Assembly: GCF_003597395.2 (NCBI RefSeq)
Contig: NC_133774.1
Location: forward strand, 40,904,988-40,968,987
Source of the DNA: Chelonoidis abingdonii
Lineage: Eukaryota; Chordata; Testudines; Testudinidae
Direction of reading: 5' to 3'
Length of the DNA: 64,000 bases
A program made the position numbers and the translations under genes. The notes beneath the pieces are model-generated. The model saw only the letters and a list, made by a program, of their open reading frames with translations, searched no databases and was not told the DNA's origin. The number at the start of each line of letters is the position of its first letter. Positions within the stretch are counted from its first letter, which is position 1. Below are positions 26,479 to 38,000 of the stretch, piece by piece.

Positions 26479-29400
26479 TATAAACCTCCTTTAAGAGCAT
26501 ATCACAACAGAAGTCTCGTCCCTCTGTGTTACCTGGAGTTTTGTCAGAATCAGGATGGATGTGAAGATCCTGTCACTTACTATTTCTTACCTACATCCAG
26601 TTTCCTTCTTTGCTGAGTTGCATGACTTAGATCAGGCAAAAACAATACAATTTTTTTTCTTATTTTTAAACAGAATACTCCTAGAGTTTTTTTCTGTTTC
26701 AGTTACCAGTAAGAGTGACATTAGTAATACTTTAGGTAGCAAATTTACTTCTATATATTTTTGCAGAACCCAGTAGAAACTTTTGACATACAGCATCATT
26801 GATGCCACTGTTAGCAAAGTATAAAATCGATTTTTTAGAAAAATAGTTTGAGACTCCAGTTGGAAGGAAACACTACTAGAAATATCAAACTCCTCTGGAG
26901 TATTTTAAAAGCATATCTAATCAGTCACAGGCCGAGGTGCAAGTTGAAATGTTTGCCTGCATATTTTTGTGAAAGTACTTTTAATAATGTCTGTGAGAGT
27001 GAAGTACAGAATATGTACAAATGACTTCTTGTATGATATAGTCACCTGATTTGTATTGGACAGCAAATTAGATGTGAAGTTGCAGTTCAGTATACCAGAA
27101 TGATTTTGGGCTTTAGACATATTTGAGGTTATTTTAAAAATAGAAGGCACAACAACATATTCAGTGCTTTCTATTAAGAAAAAGAGTTTCAGTCTCATAT
27201 CATATAATCTTATGGGAAATCCTGGGGACCATACCAGGAACGATGAGTAAAATGGCATTCCTACTAAAGGAGAGATTAGCCCCACTGACTAACTAGAGGC
27301 ACTGAAATTTTAACAGATATTTTTATCAATAGTTCTGAAATTAAAAAAATCAGTAAATATTTAGCTACCTAAGACATAATAACCTCTGTGCACTCTGTCC
27401 TTGCTGAGGATCTATGGGATTACTTATCCAAGTTTCCTAAAATTTGCCAATGCTATGCCTCCTAATTATGATTTTATATATGAATGCAGAAACCTGACTG
27501 GCACTTGGTTATTATATGTGTGTGGGGAAAACCCTTCTATATAGACACCACTCAACCATGTTTCTTGTAACTTAGATGAATCATACACTGGTTATTAGAT
27601 ATGGTTGTACTTGTGTAGTGCCTTCGCTTTTATTGTGAAGAATCTAACAAGCATTGTTGTGGAGCATTCCTCAGTCCATGCCACATTCAGTTTGCTCGCT
27701 TACTTGATGAAAAGTAGAATAATATTAGGGTTTTCAGTATTGTTATTGTCAGAGTAGGTGAGAAGATTTTGTTATCTGGGCTGGTAAATTTCCATGACAC
27801 TAAAGGCTATTTACTGGCTGATATTTAAAATACCATTAGTGATGTCCTTTGAGGAGACTGCGTGTTCCAGTCTGGAGGATGCGAGTAGAAGTGTTGTCCA
27901 CTGTAAAGAAATGTAGGTTGACTGCATGTTAGCCACAGAAATAAGGTTCTGTATTAAGGTATCAGTCACCCCATTTTACAAGTAAGAGTAACAGAGGTAG
28001 TACATGATCCTTTCTAGCAGAGCTGGAAATGGAACCCTGATATGTAATGTAGCATAGACCTGTCTTATCTACTCACCCCACTGCCTCTATGAAAGAATCT
28101 GACAAATATTTGTGCTTGACTACATCTAATCACTACTCTTAACCAGTAGACACACTCCATCCTAGAACTGGGAGAAAAACCTAGGAGTCCTGATTTCCAG
28201 CACTTTTCTGATGTTTATTAAACAGTTGGTTAACCCACTCCTAAAGAGTTTGTTGATTCCTACTTTAATGGCGATCCACAAAGAGGAAGATCCAGGAGGA
28301 TCGTTAAGGCTGCACATGGTAGAATTCCTGTTTTTCCGTATTTTTTTTTTTTAAATATTTGGCTTAATTCACACAGTGAAGAAATTTACTGAGGGCAGGG
28401 ATATTTCTAGTTCTATTGTAAGTTATGGGAAATAGTAGCCATTTTGAGTAAGGGAAGATTGTGACTATATTGGGAAAGGTAGGAAAAGACAGTTAATAGA
28501 CTGTAATTAAGTAAATTTAACTTCCTCAAATATACATTCAAAGTTGACTGATAAGTCTTAATTATATGGAAAATGTGAATAACAAACCAGCCATTTGTTA
28601 GCAAAAGGGCTACAGAGACAGATCACACAATGGAGAGAAAATTCTTAAAAGGCCCATTTTTAATTAATTTTAATTCACAAACTAAGTAACAGATTTTGCT
28701 AAGAAATCTCCAGAAAATTCATAATGTACTCTCAGATTCTGTGCTCTAAGCTCAGGGAACATACACAGTGTTGCATTACGAAACAAAGAGCTTGAATTCC
28801 AGCTTTAAGTGTGAAATTTATCTCCCCTTAATAATAAAAGTGTTACCATGCCAGACTAATATCTGGATAGCGTTTGGATCATTCTAAAAATGAGAGCTTG
28901 TAAAAGGGATAAATGGTAAAATAATTAGCAAAACTATAGCCTGCATTCTTAAGAAATTATAACTCATACAATTGAACTTGCTGATGCATCATGGAATAGT
29001 TCATAAGTAATCTTCTATTAAGCAACAGTTCTGTTCATTCTGCATTTCTCTTTCATTGCCAAGTGTATTATTGGGAAAGTATAATCTGACAATCTGGAAA
29101 AGTCTTTGTTTTCAGTGACGTGCCTTTTCAGATGGGTTTTTTTGGTCTTTTGGAAAAATGAATTCTTTTGATGCAAACACCATCTGCCTCCATTTCTCTC
29201 AAAAGAAGTGCTGTTGTCATTGCTGTTTCTTGAACACATTCTGGGTGCTGACATTATACGTGTTTTCTTAACCCATGACATTTTCTTTTGCATAAAATGA
29301 TACAACAAAGCTACATATTGCCCAATGTTCTGGCTTTTAGTAAGCTCTTTATGTATGTGTGTACAAATGTTGGAAAGAATTCTTGCAACAGTATTAAATT

Positions 29401-29592
29401 TCAGAGCAGAAAGATCTGCTGCAGAATGTTTGGCATGCTCCATTCCTGTTTCAGAAGTAAGACAGGGAAATAATTCAGATAGGTGTGACTTGATTTTAAA
29501 TAAAAATAGGCTTGGCAGGATTCAGTTTAAATTGATAGATGTTGGTAAACATCAATTTCAGCTAAGATACTGAAAGGGATGAAAAAAATCTG
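26479..29592 (+). other. IPO11 intron 1, long AT-rich stretch
   Basis: No gene seen. A MIR-like SINE in minus orientation lies at about 27960-28190 (CCCATTTTACAAGTAAGAGT, then GCAGAGCTGGAAATGGAACC). ORFs at 26917-27285 and 29018-29443 on the minus strand have no identifiable motifs; the latter (141 codons) is the longest and is rich in Lys/Asn/Ser. Confidence 0.5.
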
Positions 29593-30340
29593 TTGGTAAC
29601 AGTTGACGTGAGTGCAGCCTCCCTGCCCTCACCTGCACTTGTGCCTGCAGGGATTGGATGTCATCGGCCATTGGTAGCACAGAAAGTCCTCTGCAGCCCT
29701 GCTGTCTTGGGAGTTAGTGAGCAGGGCCATGACACTGAGCTGCAGAGAGATTCCTGTGCTGTCACAGGGCTGATGACTCTGATTCCTGCATGGGCAAGGA
29801 GTGAGGAAGGCTGTGGTCCCTCTCAGTTATGACCTGGAGGAGGATGAGACCCTAGCCAAAGAGGAGTTCACCATGCTGCTGAATGGCTCTGACCCTGGGC
29901 AGGAGCTATTCCGCAGTAGGGTGGCCTCCCCTGCGGCTGCTGGCTCATCCTCCTCCTGGCAGTCCTGGCCAAAGGCCTCTGCCCTGCCTCACCAGTACTG
30001 CAGCCTTCCTTGCACCTTGCGCCTGTAGGTATCAGATGTTACTGGCCCTGCAGCTGTGCATCTCTGCTGTCATGACTCCACTTGTTCAGCAGGAACTGTT
30101 CAGCATCAGGGTGGCCTACCCCATGCTCAGGTGCTTGTTCTCCTCCTTGCAGCCATAATTGAGAGTTTCTGTTCTGCTGGGCCAGGGCTGCAACCTCCCC
30201 CACACCTTGTGGCAGGGTGCCTTGGACCCCTTCACCACGTGGGAAGCTCTCTGCAGCCTGTTGTCAGTACTGGGAACCTCCTGCAGCACCACTGTCTGTG
30301 CTACCCTAACCCTGCACCACCCCATAACTTCATAGACCGT
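29593..30340. other. GC-rich unclassified block in IPO11 intron 1
   Basis: Sharply bounded GC-rich DNA in AT-rich surroundings, with recurring motifs such as ctctgcagccctgc, cctgcagctgtgc and GTGGCCT(C/A)CCC. Overlapping ORFs on both strands have no known domain. It may be an insertion of an unrecognised repeat. Confidence 0.4.
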
Positions 30341-31429
30341 AAAAAGAAAAACAGTTAATTGTCAAAATTGAAAAGAAAATCTAATTCTGCCAAGCCTAAA
30401 TATAAAATAGCAACACTGTTTAAATGTTAGATTTAGGCTACAAAGTAGATAACTTTACAGGCTTGGAAAGAGATTGAATGAATTGTTACCAATTGGTGGC
30501 AATATAACATACTATTTTATCACAAATTGAGATTTCTGGCTATGAGTGAGTTGTTATACTGGGTTCTTTAGGATCTAGGCAATGCAAGATTTAAATGCTT
30601 TTGCTTAAGTAATCTTTTGATTTATTTCTTTATACCAATTTCCTTGCCAGTACTGTAGCTGTACCCGATTTATTTGTACAATTAGAATTTTAGTTAATTA
30701 TATTATTAATTCATGATTATATTAATTAATTCATGTTCTAAACTAGTGAAATTGTCCAACTTTTAAAGGGTCAGTTTCTTCTTAAAGATAGGTTAGTTTT
30801 TAAGAGGAAATCTTAAACTTTAAATGTAGTCAGTTTTTAAAAAGTAAAGAAATAATTTCCTACTACACTTGCCTCTGCCAGTTTTTATGGTTTTATTATA
30901 ATTTTCAAAAAAAGTTTTTTTTCCTTCCTACTGTGTGAAAGAGAGACACGCTCCGTCTCTCTCGCTCGCTATTGTAGCACGCTCGGTGTAGAGGGGCAGG
31001 GCTTTGGTATGTTTCTGAGGAGGTCGATGCGGGACAGGCACTGTCCCCTTGGACAGAGCAGAATGTAGCAGCCTGCCTGCTTAGTGAATTGTTCCCATTC
31101 TCTTTGTGAATTCCCCCAGGAGTGTAAAACAAGTGTAAAAGTTTTAAGGCTCTTTTACGTTGCTAGAGTGATGTAAAGGACAGTATGGCCTTATAAATAC
31201 TTATGGTGCTTTACTGATTAGAACTGGCCTAAATTTTTGGGCCAAAAAAAATTCCTGTCAGAATGTGCTCCAGGAACTGTTTGCTACTGACCTTTCTGGA
31301 GATGGTCAGTAGCCAATTTAAATTATGAGTTTGATTCCCCAGCCCTCACTTGCTCTTCAGTTATCTGTGATGTAACACTGAGCATATGGCTGCATATATT
31401 GTTGACTAATAATTAGAAATAAAATGTCA
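30341..31429 (+). other. IPO11 intron 1, AT-rich with repeat-end motif
   Basis: A GAATTCCCCCAGGAGT motif at 31110-31125 matches the terminal motif of the family at 37369-38440. The CTCGCTCGCT-rich stretch 30940-31130 may be part of that copy. Otherwise nothing. Confidence 0.4.
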
Positions 31430-31648
31430 AACCTAGTTGCATTACTGTTAGGCAAGGGTGTTCAGAGATTTCCTCCAAAGCTCCCCACTCCTATTCTCCA
31501 TCCATTGTATTGTAGTTTAAATAAATTACTGAAATAATTGACACTAGGTTGATTAGATTGCATTACTTTGACAAATAAAATATGCAGAATTTGATATAAT
31601 GTGCAGAATTTTTAATTTTTTGCTGCAGAATTCCCCCATGAGTAACGT
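31430..31648 (-). repeat. Fragment of dispersed family B (GGGGGAATTCTGC end)
   Basis: The reverse complement reads TACTCATGGGGGAATTCTGC and then AAAAATTAAAAATTCTGCACA, followed by TCAATTATTTCAGTAATTTA, paralleling 37369-37520. Likely a terminal fragment of one dispersed repeat. Confidence 0.65.
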
Positions 31649-32407
31649 AAAAGAAGCAAATGTTACATTAACTAATTTTTTGTTAATTGGACAGCAAGGT
31701 CGTTATAACTTCACATTTAAAAGGGAAAGAAACATAAGAACAAATTTATGTTTTGTGGAAAAGTAAGTAGCATTCCCTGTTCAGACGAATTAGGTTTATG
31801 TGCATTAATATGGATGCCTAATGAGTGCAAATATTCCTAGAAAATTCTATATCTTTTGTCTCTAATTTTGAAGCTCTACAATCTAGCCTCTTCATTTAAA
31901 CAGGTATAAAATACTTAAATGTATGAGATTGTGTAAATTAACTATTGGAAATTGATCAGTTACTTTTAACAAAGCAACATTTTATTCAGAATAGGCAAAA
32001 GAGATAATATTTAATTTTCACTCATCCGACACTTTCATATCATCCCAGGTTGTGCTCTGTCTGTTGTGAAAGTTGAAGCTACTTACAGTACTGCTCTGAG
32101 CCTGTTGCGCTTTGCAGAAAGGTAACTAATAAAAAACGCCTCCAGGAAACCCTGACCTTTTGTAAGGCTCTGGGTATGGAGAAAACTTCCAATCATAGAT
32201 TGTGGGCTTCTTCTCCTACTAAAACTTATGAAGCTTATATGCTCTCAGAAGGGCTGTTATACAAATGAAGACACTGGAAGAACTTTGGCTAATTTATGTC
32301 CAAAGTTGTATCCTCTGTGCTACCGGACTGTTTATTGCCTTTCTTCTAATATTTGTACCATTCCAGGGAAAAAGGATAAGTTAAGGATATAGTTTATCAC
32401 AATCTTA
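31649..32407 (+). other. IPO11 intron 1, no feature
   Basis: AT-rich, no repeat or gene recognised. Confidence 0.5.
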
Positions 32408-34358
32408 GGCCACGTCTACACTACGCGATAATATCGAATTAGCTAAAATCGGTTTAATAAAACTGATATTATAAATTCGATTTCATGCGGCCACACTAGG
32501 CACAGTAATTCGGCGTTGTGCGTCCATGGTCCGAGGCTAGCGTCGACTTCTGAAGCGTTGCATTGTGGGTAGCTATTCTGTAGCTATCCCATAGTTCCCG
32601 CAGTTTCCCCCGCCCCTTGGAATTCTGAGTTGATCATGTCGCGGAGTGGTTCTGGGTAAATGTCGTCAGTATTCTCTCTCGGGAAAACGCAGTAATCCTT
32701 CTCGCGCCTTATTTCCCATGGTTGCCCTGGCAACCATTAGCCAGCAACCATTGAGAGCTCCGTTGCAGCTTTTTTTTTTTTCCGCACGAATGTGTACTGG
32801 ATGCTCGCGGACAGAGGTTTGATACTCCAGCGTTCAGCAGCATTATTGCTTTTGCATGTAGCAGAGTTCCGGCGTTCTTTACTGTCGTATGTGGAGGTAA
32901 ACGGGCGTGAGTGACGGTTATCTCCTTCCTCTGTAGGCTCTGCTGCTATCATCGAGTGGCCTGCTGAATCAGCCGGGGCGCAAAGCAAAAATTGGGAATG
33001 ACTCGCCGAGTCAATCCTCCTTTTATGGTTTTAAAAGCGTTCGTCCTGCCTAGAAAGGAGGCAAGTTGTATGAGGAGATGTATTCAGAGCACGCAGTTTG
33101 TGTCAGTATTCCATGGGGTGCCTTGGCACACCCTCGTTGCTTCCCTGTCCAACCTTCCTGGGCTGACTGGCAGGTCTGCCTTGTTATGAAGTTAAGATGC
33201 AGGAATAGAACGGTATGTTAGTGGATAAATGAAGGAGGCAGCTCCCGGGTTATGACCAGGCAGGCAGTACAGAATCTTTTCTTTGCAGGAAAGGAGGGGG
33301 GCTGATGGAAGCGGCATGCCCACGATTGCTATGAGGAGATGGTTACCAAGTGTTTCTGCACCACTTTCTGGGAATACTGGGAGTCAGTTATAACTTTTAC
33401 CAGGCGCCCGGCAGCTACTACAGCCAGCCGGGAGCACTCATGGGCTGATGTGCGGATGATGGATATCAGTATGATTGTACGTCTCCACCGGGTGAGGGGA
33501 GAGCGGATAATGCTTCATGCTGCAAGGCTGCGTCTCAGCAGCATTTCAGTACACATGTGACATTGAAAGGTAAGAAATGATTTCTTTCCTTTTCTTTCAC
33601 GTGGTGGGGGCGGGGAGAAGAACTGGGAGTATTCCTGAACACACCAGACACTGTGTTTGAACTACAGACATGGGAGACGTCAGCAAGAATGCAATACTTT
33701 TCATGAGGACTCGCTGTGGACTGTGGCGATATCTGGCAGGTCCTTCGAGTAACCCCCCCCTCCTCATGAGGTCCGATATTGATTCTTTGGCTTGTCCGTG
33801 GTACGATTGTTATGCGGAGCCGACGTGTGGTAAGCCTGGAGATTTTTTCAAACCGTTTTGGCATTTGTCTTTCTGTAACGGAGCTTCTGATACAACAGAT
33901 TTGTTCCCCTAAAGCGATCGATCCAGGATCTCTGTACGGTCCATGCTGAGCTCTTTTTGGATTTGGGATGGCTGATCAGGCGCTGCCAGGTCGCTCGTGG
34001 CAACAGAATGTAATTCAAAGAGTTCGCGGGGCTTTTCCTGTTTATGCCTGTCTGCTGTCGCGAGGTTCAGACTGGCTGTCAGCGGTCAGTGGGGTGCACG
34101 CTGTGGGGGATGGTAGCCGGGGGGCGGAGGCCAATAGAGGGGGGTCGATGTCAGGTCCGGGCAGACTAACCGCTAATCGATGATGTTTGATAAGTCGATA
34201 TTTAGCGCGTAACCCTTCGGTGTGGGGAGAGGAAGTACAGAAATCGATATAAAGTGCTCTTTATATCGATATAAAGAGCGTTGTAGTGTGGACAGGTACA
34301 GCGTTAAATCGATTTAACGTTCTTTAAATTGATTGAAATGCGCAGTGTAGACCAGGCC
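32408..34358 (-). mobile_element. PIF/Harbinger-like element rich in ATCGAT palindromes (copy 1, 1.95 kb)
   Basis: Ends GGCCACGTCTACACTACGCG and CAGTGTAGACCAGGCC are inverted; flanks tta and tca (3 bp, one mismatch). Both ends are homologous, inverted, to those of 58100-59077, including GATTTAACGCTGTACC and GCATTGTGGGTAGCT. Near the right end are perfect palindromes of 24 bp (34256-34279, centred on TATATCGATATA) and 18 bp (34302-34319). Internal ORFs (33339-33560, 33535-33864) have no transposase motif, so the element is probably non-autonomous. Strand is given relative to copy 2. Confidence 0.8.
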
Positions 34359-34524
34359 TCAATGTTTATATTTTTCTTTTGTCAATAGGCAAATTCTCCA
34401 CTGAAAGTTGAAAGCTGCTAAACGTATATTCTTTCTGGTATCTTAACAATTGCTCACATCTAGTTTTCTCTTACCATTTTAAGAGAGGATGGGCTGCATG
34501 CTAGTAATGTGGAAAAATTGGCAT

Positions 34525-34720
34525 TAGAGAGAGAAAATAGTTCTGTGGATAAGGCACTAAATTGGGACTCAAGAAATTTGGGTTCTGTAATGGTGCCCCA
34601 GATTTCCTTAAGCTAGTCACTTAATTGCCCTGTGACTTGGCTTTCCATCTGTAAAATGGGGAGCAATAGATGGCCTTGCATAGATGGCGTGAGGATAAAT
34701 TAATTTATATATTCAAGTGC
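34525..34720 (+). mobile_element. MIR-like SINE
   Basis: Reads AGTTCTGTGGATAAGGCACT, then CTAGTCACTTAATTGCCCTG and CATCTGTAAAATGGGGAGCA. The head-and-core order is that of the ancient MIR/CORE-SINE. Ends 180 bp before the IPO11 first coding exon. Confidence 0.7.
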
Positions 34721-34905
34721 TTAAATACTATTGTGTTGTGTGCCATAGAAAAGTATGTACTTTTTTTGTAAGGGCTCGATCCTATAAGGGGATTAAAACC
34801 AAATGTGTGCTTAGGTGGTTTGCTGGATTGGGAGTGCAGTGTTCAGCATTTTTCATTAATCTGTACATTAATGTTTTTCCTTTTCAAATATCTTATCAGA
34901 TTTTC

Positions 34906-35043
34906 ATGGATCTCAATAGTGCCAGCACTGTTGTTCTGCAGGTCTTGACCCAAGCCACCAGTCAAGATACTGCTGTGCTGAAACCAGCTGAGGAGCAATT
35001 GAAGCAGTGGGAGATACAGCCGGGCTTTTATTCAGTCTTGTTG
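34906..35043 (+). CDS. IPO11: IPO11 first coding exon
   Basis: ATG at 34906, six bases after the acceptor TTATCAG (exon starts 34900). Encodes 46 residues ending QPGFYSVLL, donor GTAAGC. The start is supported by the conserved MDLNSAS N-terminus. Confidence 0.95.
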
Positions 35044-38000
35044 GTAAGCTGGAGTGAAAAGTGCTATTCATTACCTGTTTCACTATATATATATATATGT
35101 AATTTTCTACCATTCAGCCTTTTACTGTTACTTGTCAGCTGACTCAGTTTTGAAGAGGTGGGCAGGACACTTACTTGATCACTTGCACTTATTTGTACTT
35201 GGAGGAAATAAGTCTCAATCTTGTTTCTGTAATAGTTCTGAGAATGGTTTTCTCCTATCAGTGGTAGCAAATAAACCATTTTCAACACTGATTCAGGAGT
35301 GCTTGTTGGTAGTAACATGTCGTTTGTGACAAGTCAATTTTTTAATGTAGTTAAGTCTTCAGTGACTAGGTACTTGTCTTTTTCTTTAGTGATTTATATC
35401 TTAATCACAAAGAGAGGGGAATGTAGTACTCTAAACTTCCACATTTCCTTTTTTAGAAGAGTTGATGTAGTGTGACTAAATTAAATGTCTGCATAAAAAT
35501 ACTCCATTAAAAACAGGAAGCAAATCAATTGCCTTATGTCAGACTATTGTAGTAAAATATGACTGTGTGCCAAATCATAATATCTGCATGGAAAGGAGGA
35601 GGATGGGGAAAGTAAATTTCATCTTGCAATTTCCTTGGAATTGTCCTATGAGGGATGTTTGTGGTTTGCCTCTTTTGGAGTGCTGGGTGAGCATGGCCCT
35701 TCAAACCAGTTGCTGTCATGATATCTGCAGGGCTTTCCCACAGATCTTGTTATATTTGAGGAGGGCTAGAATGTTTGCTTGGTGACCCAGAAGCCTTTGC
35801 ATTATCCCAATGTCTCCACTTCCCCACTCCCAAAATGGCAGTAAGGCTCTTAAGGAACCATTATGACAGCAGTCCCCAAATTCCCACCCCACCACTACCA
35901 CCACCACCACAGAATTATAAGGGGATCAGTTTGTGGAAGGTCTTAGAGAGGGTCAGCACTATATTACATGAGGAAATCTCTGCAGATCTGAAGGGGAATA
36001 AGTAAGATAATAAGTGCAGAATAGCAGTATTCTGCCTCTGTTATCTAGCCGCACTCCCTGAAATTGCAGAGCCCTATATTTGTGGAAATCTGGTTGGAAC
36101 TGAGGGTGAGGAAGGTGATACTTACACTCAACAATTCCCCACACCTCACACCCTTGTGACAGAAATTGGTCCATTTCTATAGTTTTTCATCCCCTGGGGG
36201 GCAGGGAGGGTTGTTAGAGAGCTCCCCCATTCAGACCCTGGCTGACCCCTAGACTCTCCCATTCATTCAGGCACATCTGCCCTATCCCTATGTTTTTCCT
36301 GCACCCCCATGTGTCCTTGAATGTCCTGGTCACATGTCTCTCTCCACCTCCACTCAAACACCCACTCCCCCCATCCCCATGTGGCCCTGCAGCCCCTTCC
36401 CCTGTCCCTATGTGGCTCTGTACCCCCTCCCCCATACCCATGTGTCTTGTGCCCCCACCCAGCCACTCCCCTGGCCCTGTGTGTCCCTGTGCCCCTTCCC
36501 CTATTCCCATGCGTCTCTGTGCTTCCAGCCAGCCACTCTCCTGTCCCTGTACCTCCTCCCGCTGTCCCTACGTGTCTCTGTGCCCCCACCCAGACACTCC
36601 CCTGTCCCTATGTGTCCGTGTCCCTCCATCCCTGTCCCCGTGTGTCTCTGTGCCCCCACCCAACCACTCCCCTGGCCCTATGTGTCCCTGCACCTCCCTG
36701 TCCCCTGTGGCCCTGTGTCTCCACTCCCATTCAGCCCCTGCCCCAGTCTGTCCTCTCTCACTAGTCCTTATGAGCTCCTGTCTGACCCCCCCCCCCCAGC
36801 ACCCCACATTGTCTGTCTTCCCATAGCCTCTGTCTCCTAACCTGGCCTGCTGCGAAGAAGGCAGGTTCTTTCTCTTTCCTTGGTGGTGGGGAGCTGCTGC
36901 TTTGTTCTGTCACTACAGTGCGTCTGGTGGGTAAAAGGCGGAACTGCAGAGGTTATTTCCTCCTGGGAGCTGCTGCTGTTCTTACACCACAGTGCCATCT
37001 GTTGGAAAAAAGGTGGAACTACAGTAACATTTCGGCAGAAGCTTTTTTTCTGCGCAAAAAAATAAAAATATGCATGTCTTATTAATTGTGCGCACACGCA
37101 GTAGTGCAGAATTCCTCGAGGAGTATTTTAATGGAAGTTTTTGTGGTATTAGAATGATTTAGAAAATTGCTTATAGCTGTGGCAAAAAGGTATCTTAAAC
37201 ACTTATTTTTCCTGTATTGTGTTGCTCTTCCCTCCATTGCTACACTTTCCCGCATGTCTGCTGCCTACTATTGTCCTTGGTACTTCCCTCTTCGTGGTGA
37301 GAATGGATTCTGAGACCTGGAAGTGTAGCTTCAGACTCCTCCTCCTGAATGTCTTATGTATACAGTCTAGTCCTGAGTAAATCCTGTGCCAAAAAAAGTT
37401 AAAAATTTGGCACACAATATTTTAAAATTCTGTAAAATTCTGCATATCTTATTAACACAGTATAATCATACCAGTTTCAATTATTTTGGTAATTTATTTC
37501 AAAATATCAGTCAACAAATATGCCCGTAACAACACAGACAACAAAAAAGATTCAGGAAATGTTTTTTAACAAATAGATTCCTTACCAGCATATTAATACA
37601 AAACTTTGAATAATAATTCATTTGAACTACAATACAGAAACATATTTCCCACACAGTTCAGAAACAGTGCAAAGGCTTGGGGGAGTCTGGCCTAATGGAG
37701 GAGCTGAGGGAGGGGGAAGTAATTGCTGGGAAGAAGTCTGGGGAGTGAATTTGGAGGGTTGTTGGATATAGGTGGGAGAAGTACAGAACAGTTTTTATTT
37801 TATGTGGGGTGGGAGGGAGAGTGTGGGGCAGGAGTTGGGGAGCCTCCCCCATGCAGACCCTGTCTGACCCCCTAGTCACTCCCATTCAGTCAAAAACATC
37901 TGCTCCTGTCTCCACGTGAGCCTACAGTCCTACTCCCCTGTCCCTGTTTGTCCCTGCAACCCCAATAAGCCATCCATGCAGTCCCATCCCCGAGTTTCTC

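Noticed and set aside
29018..29443. 141-codon minus-strand ORF in IPO11 intron 1
   Set aside because: No recognised motif, no splice or poly(A) context, AT-rich intron; kept only as a note.
36360..36770. CRISPR-like regular repeats
   Set aside because: Degenerate C-rich tandem without unique spacers, in a vertebrate intron.
36290..36840. Long overlapping Pro/Cys/Ser-rich ORFs in all three plus frames (up to 178 codons)
   Set aside because: Translations of a C-rich degenerate tandem repeat; open in every frame, no domain, no conserved start.
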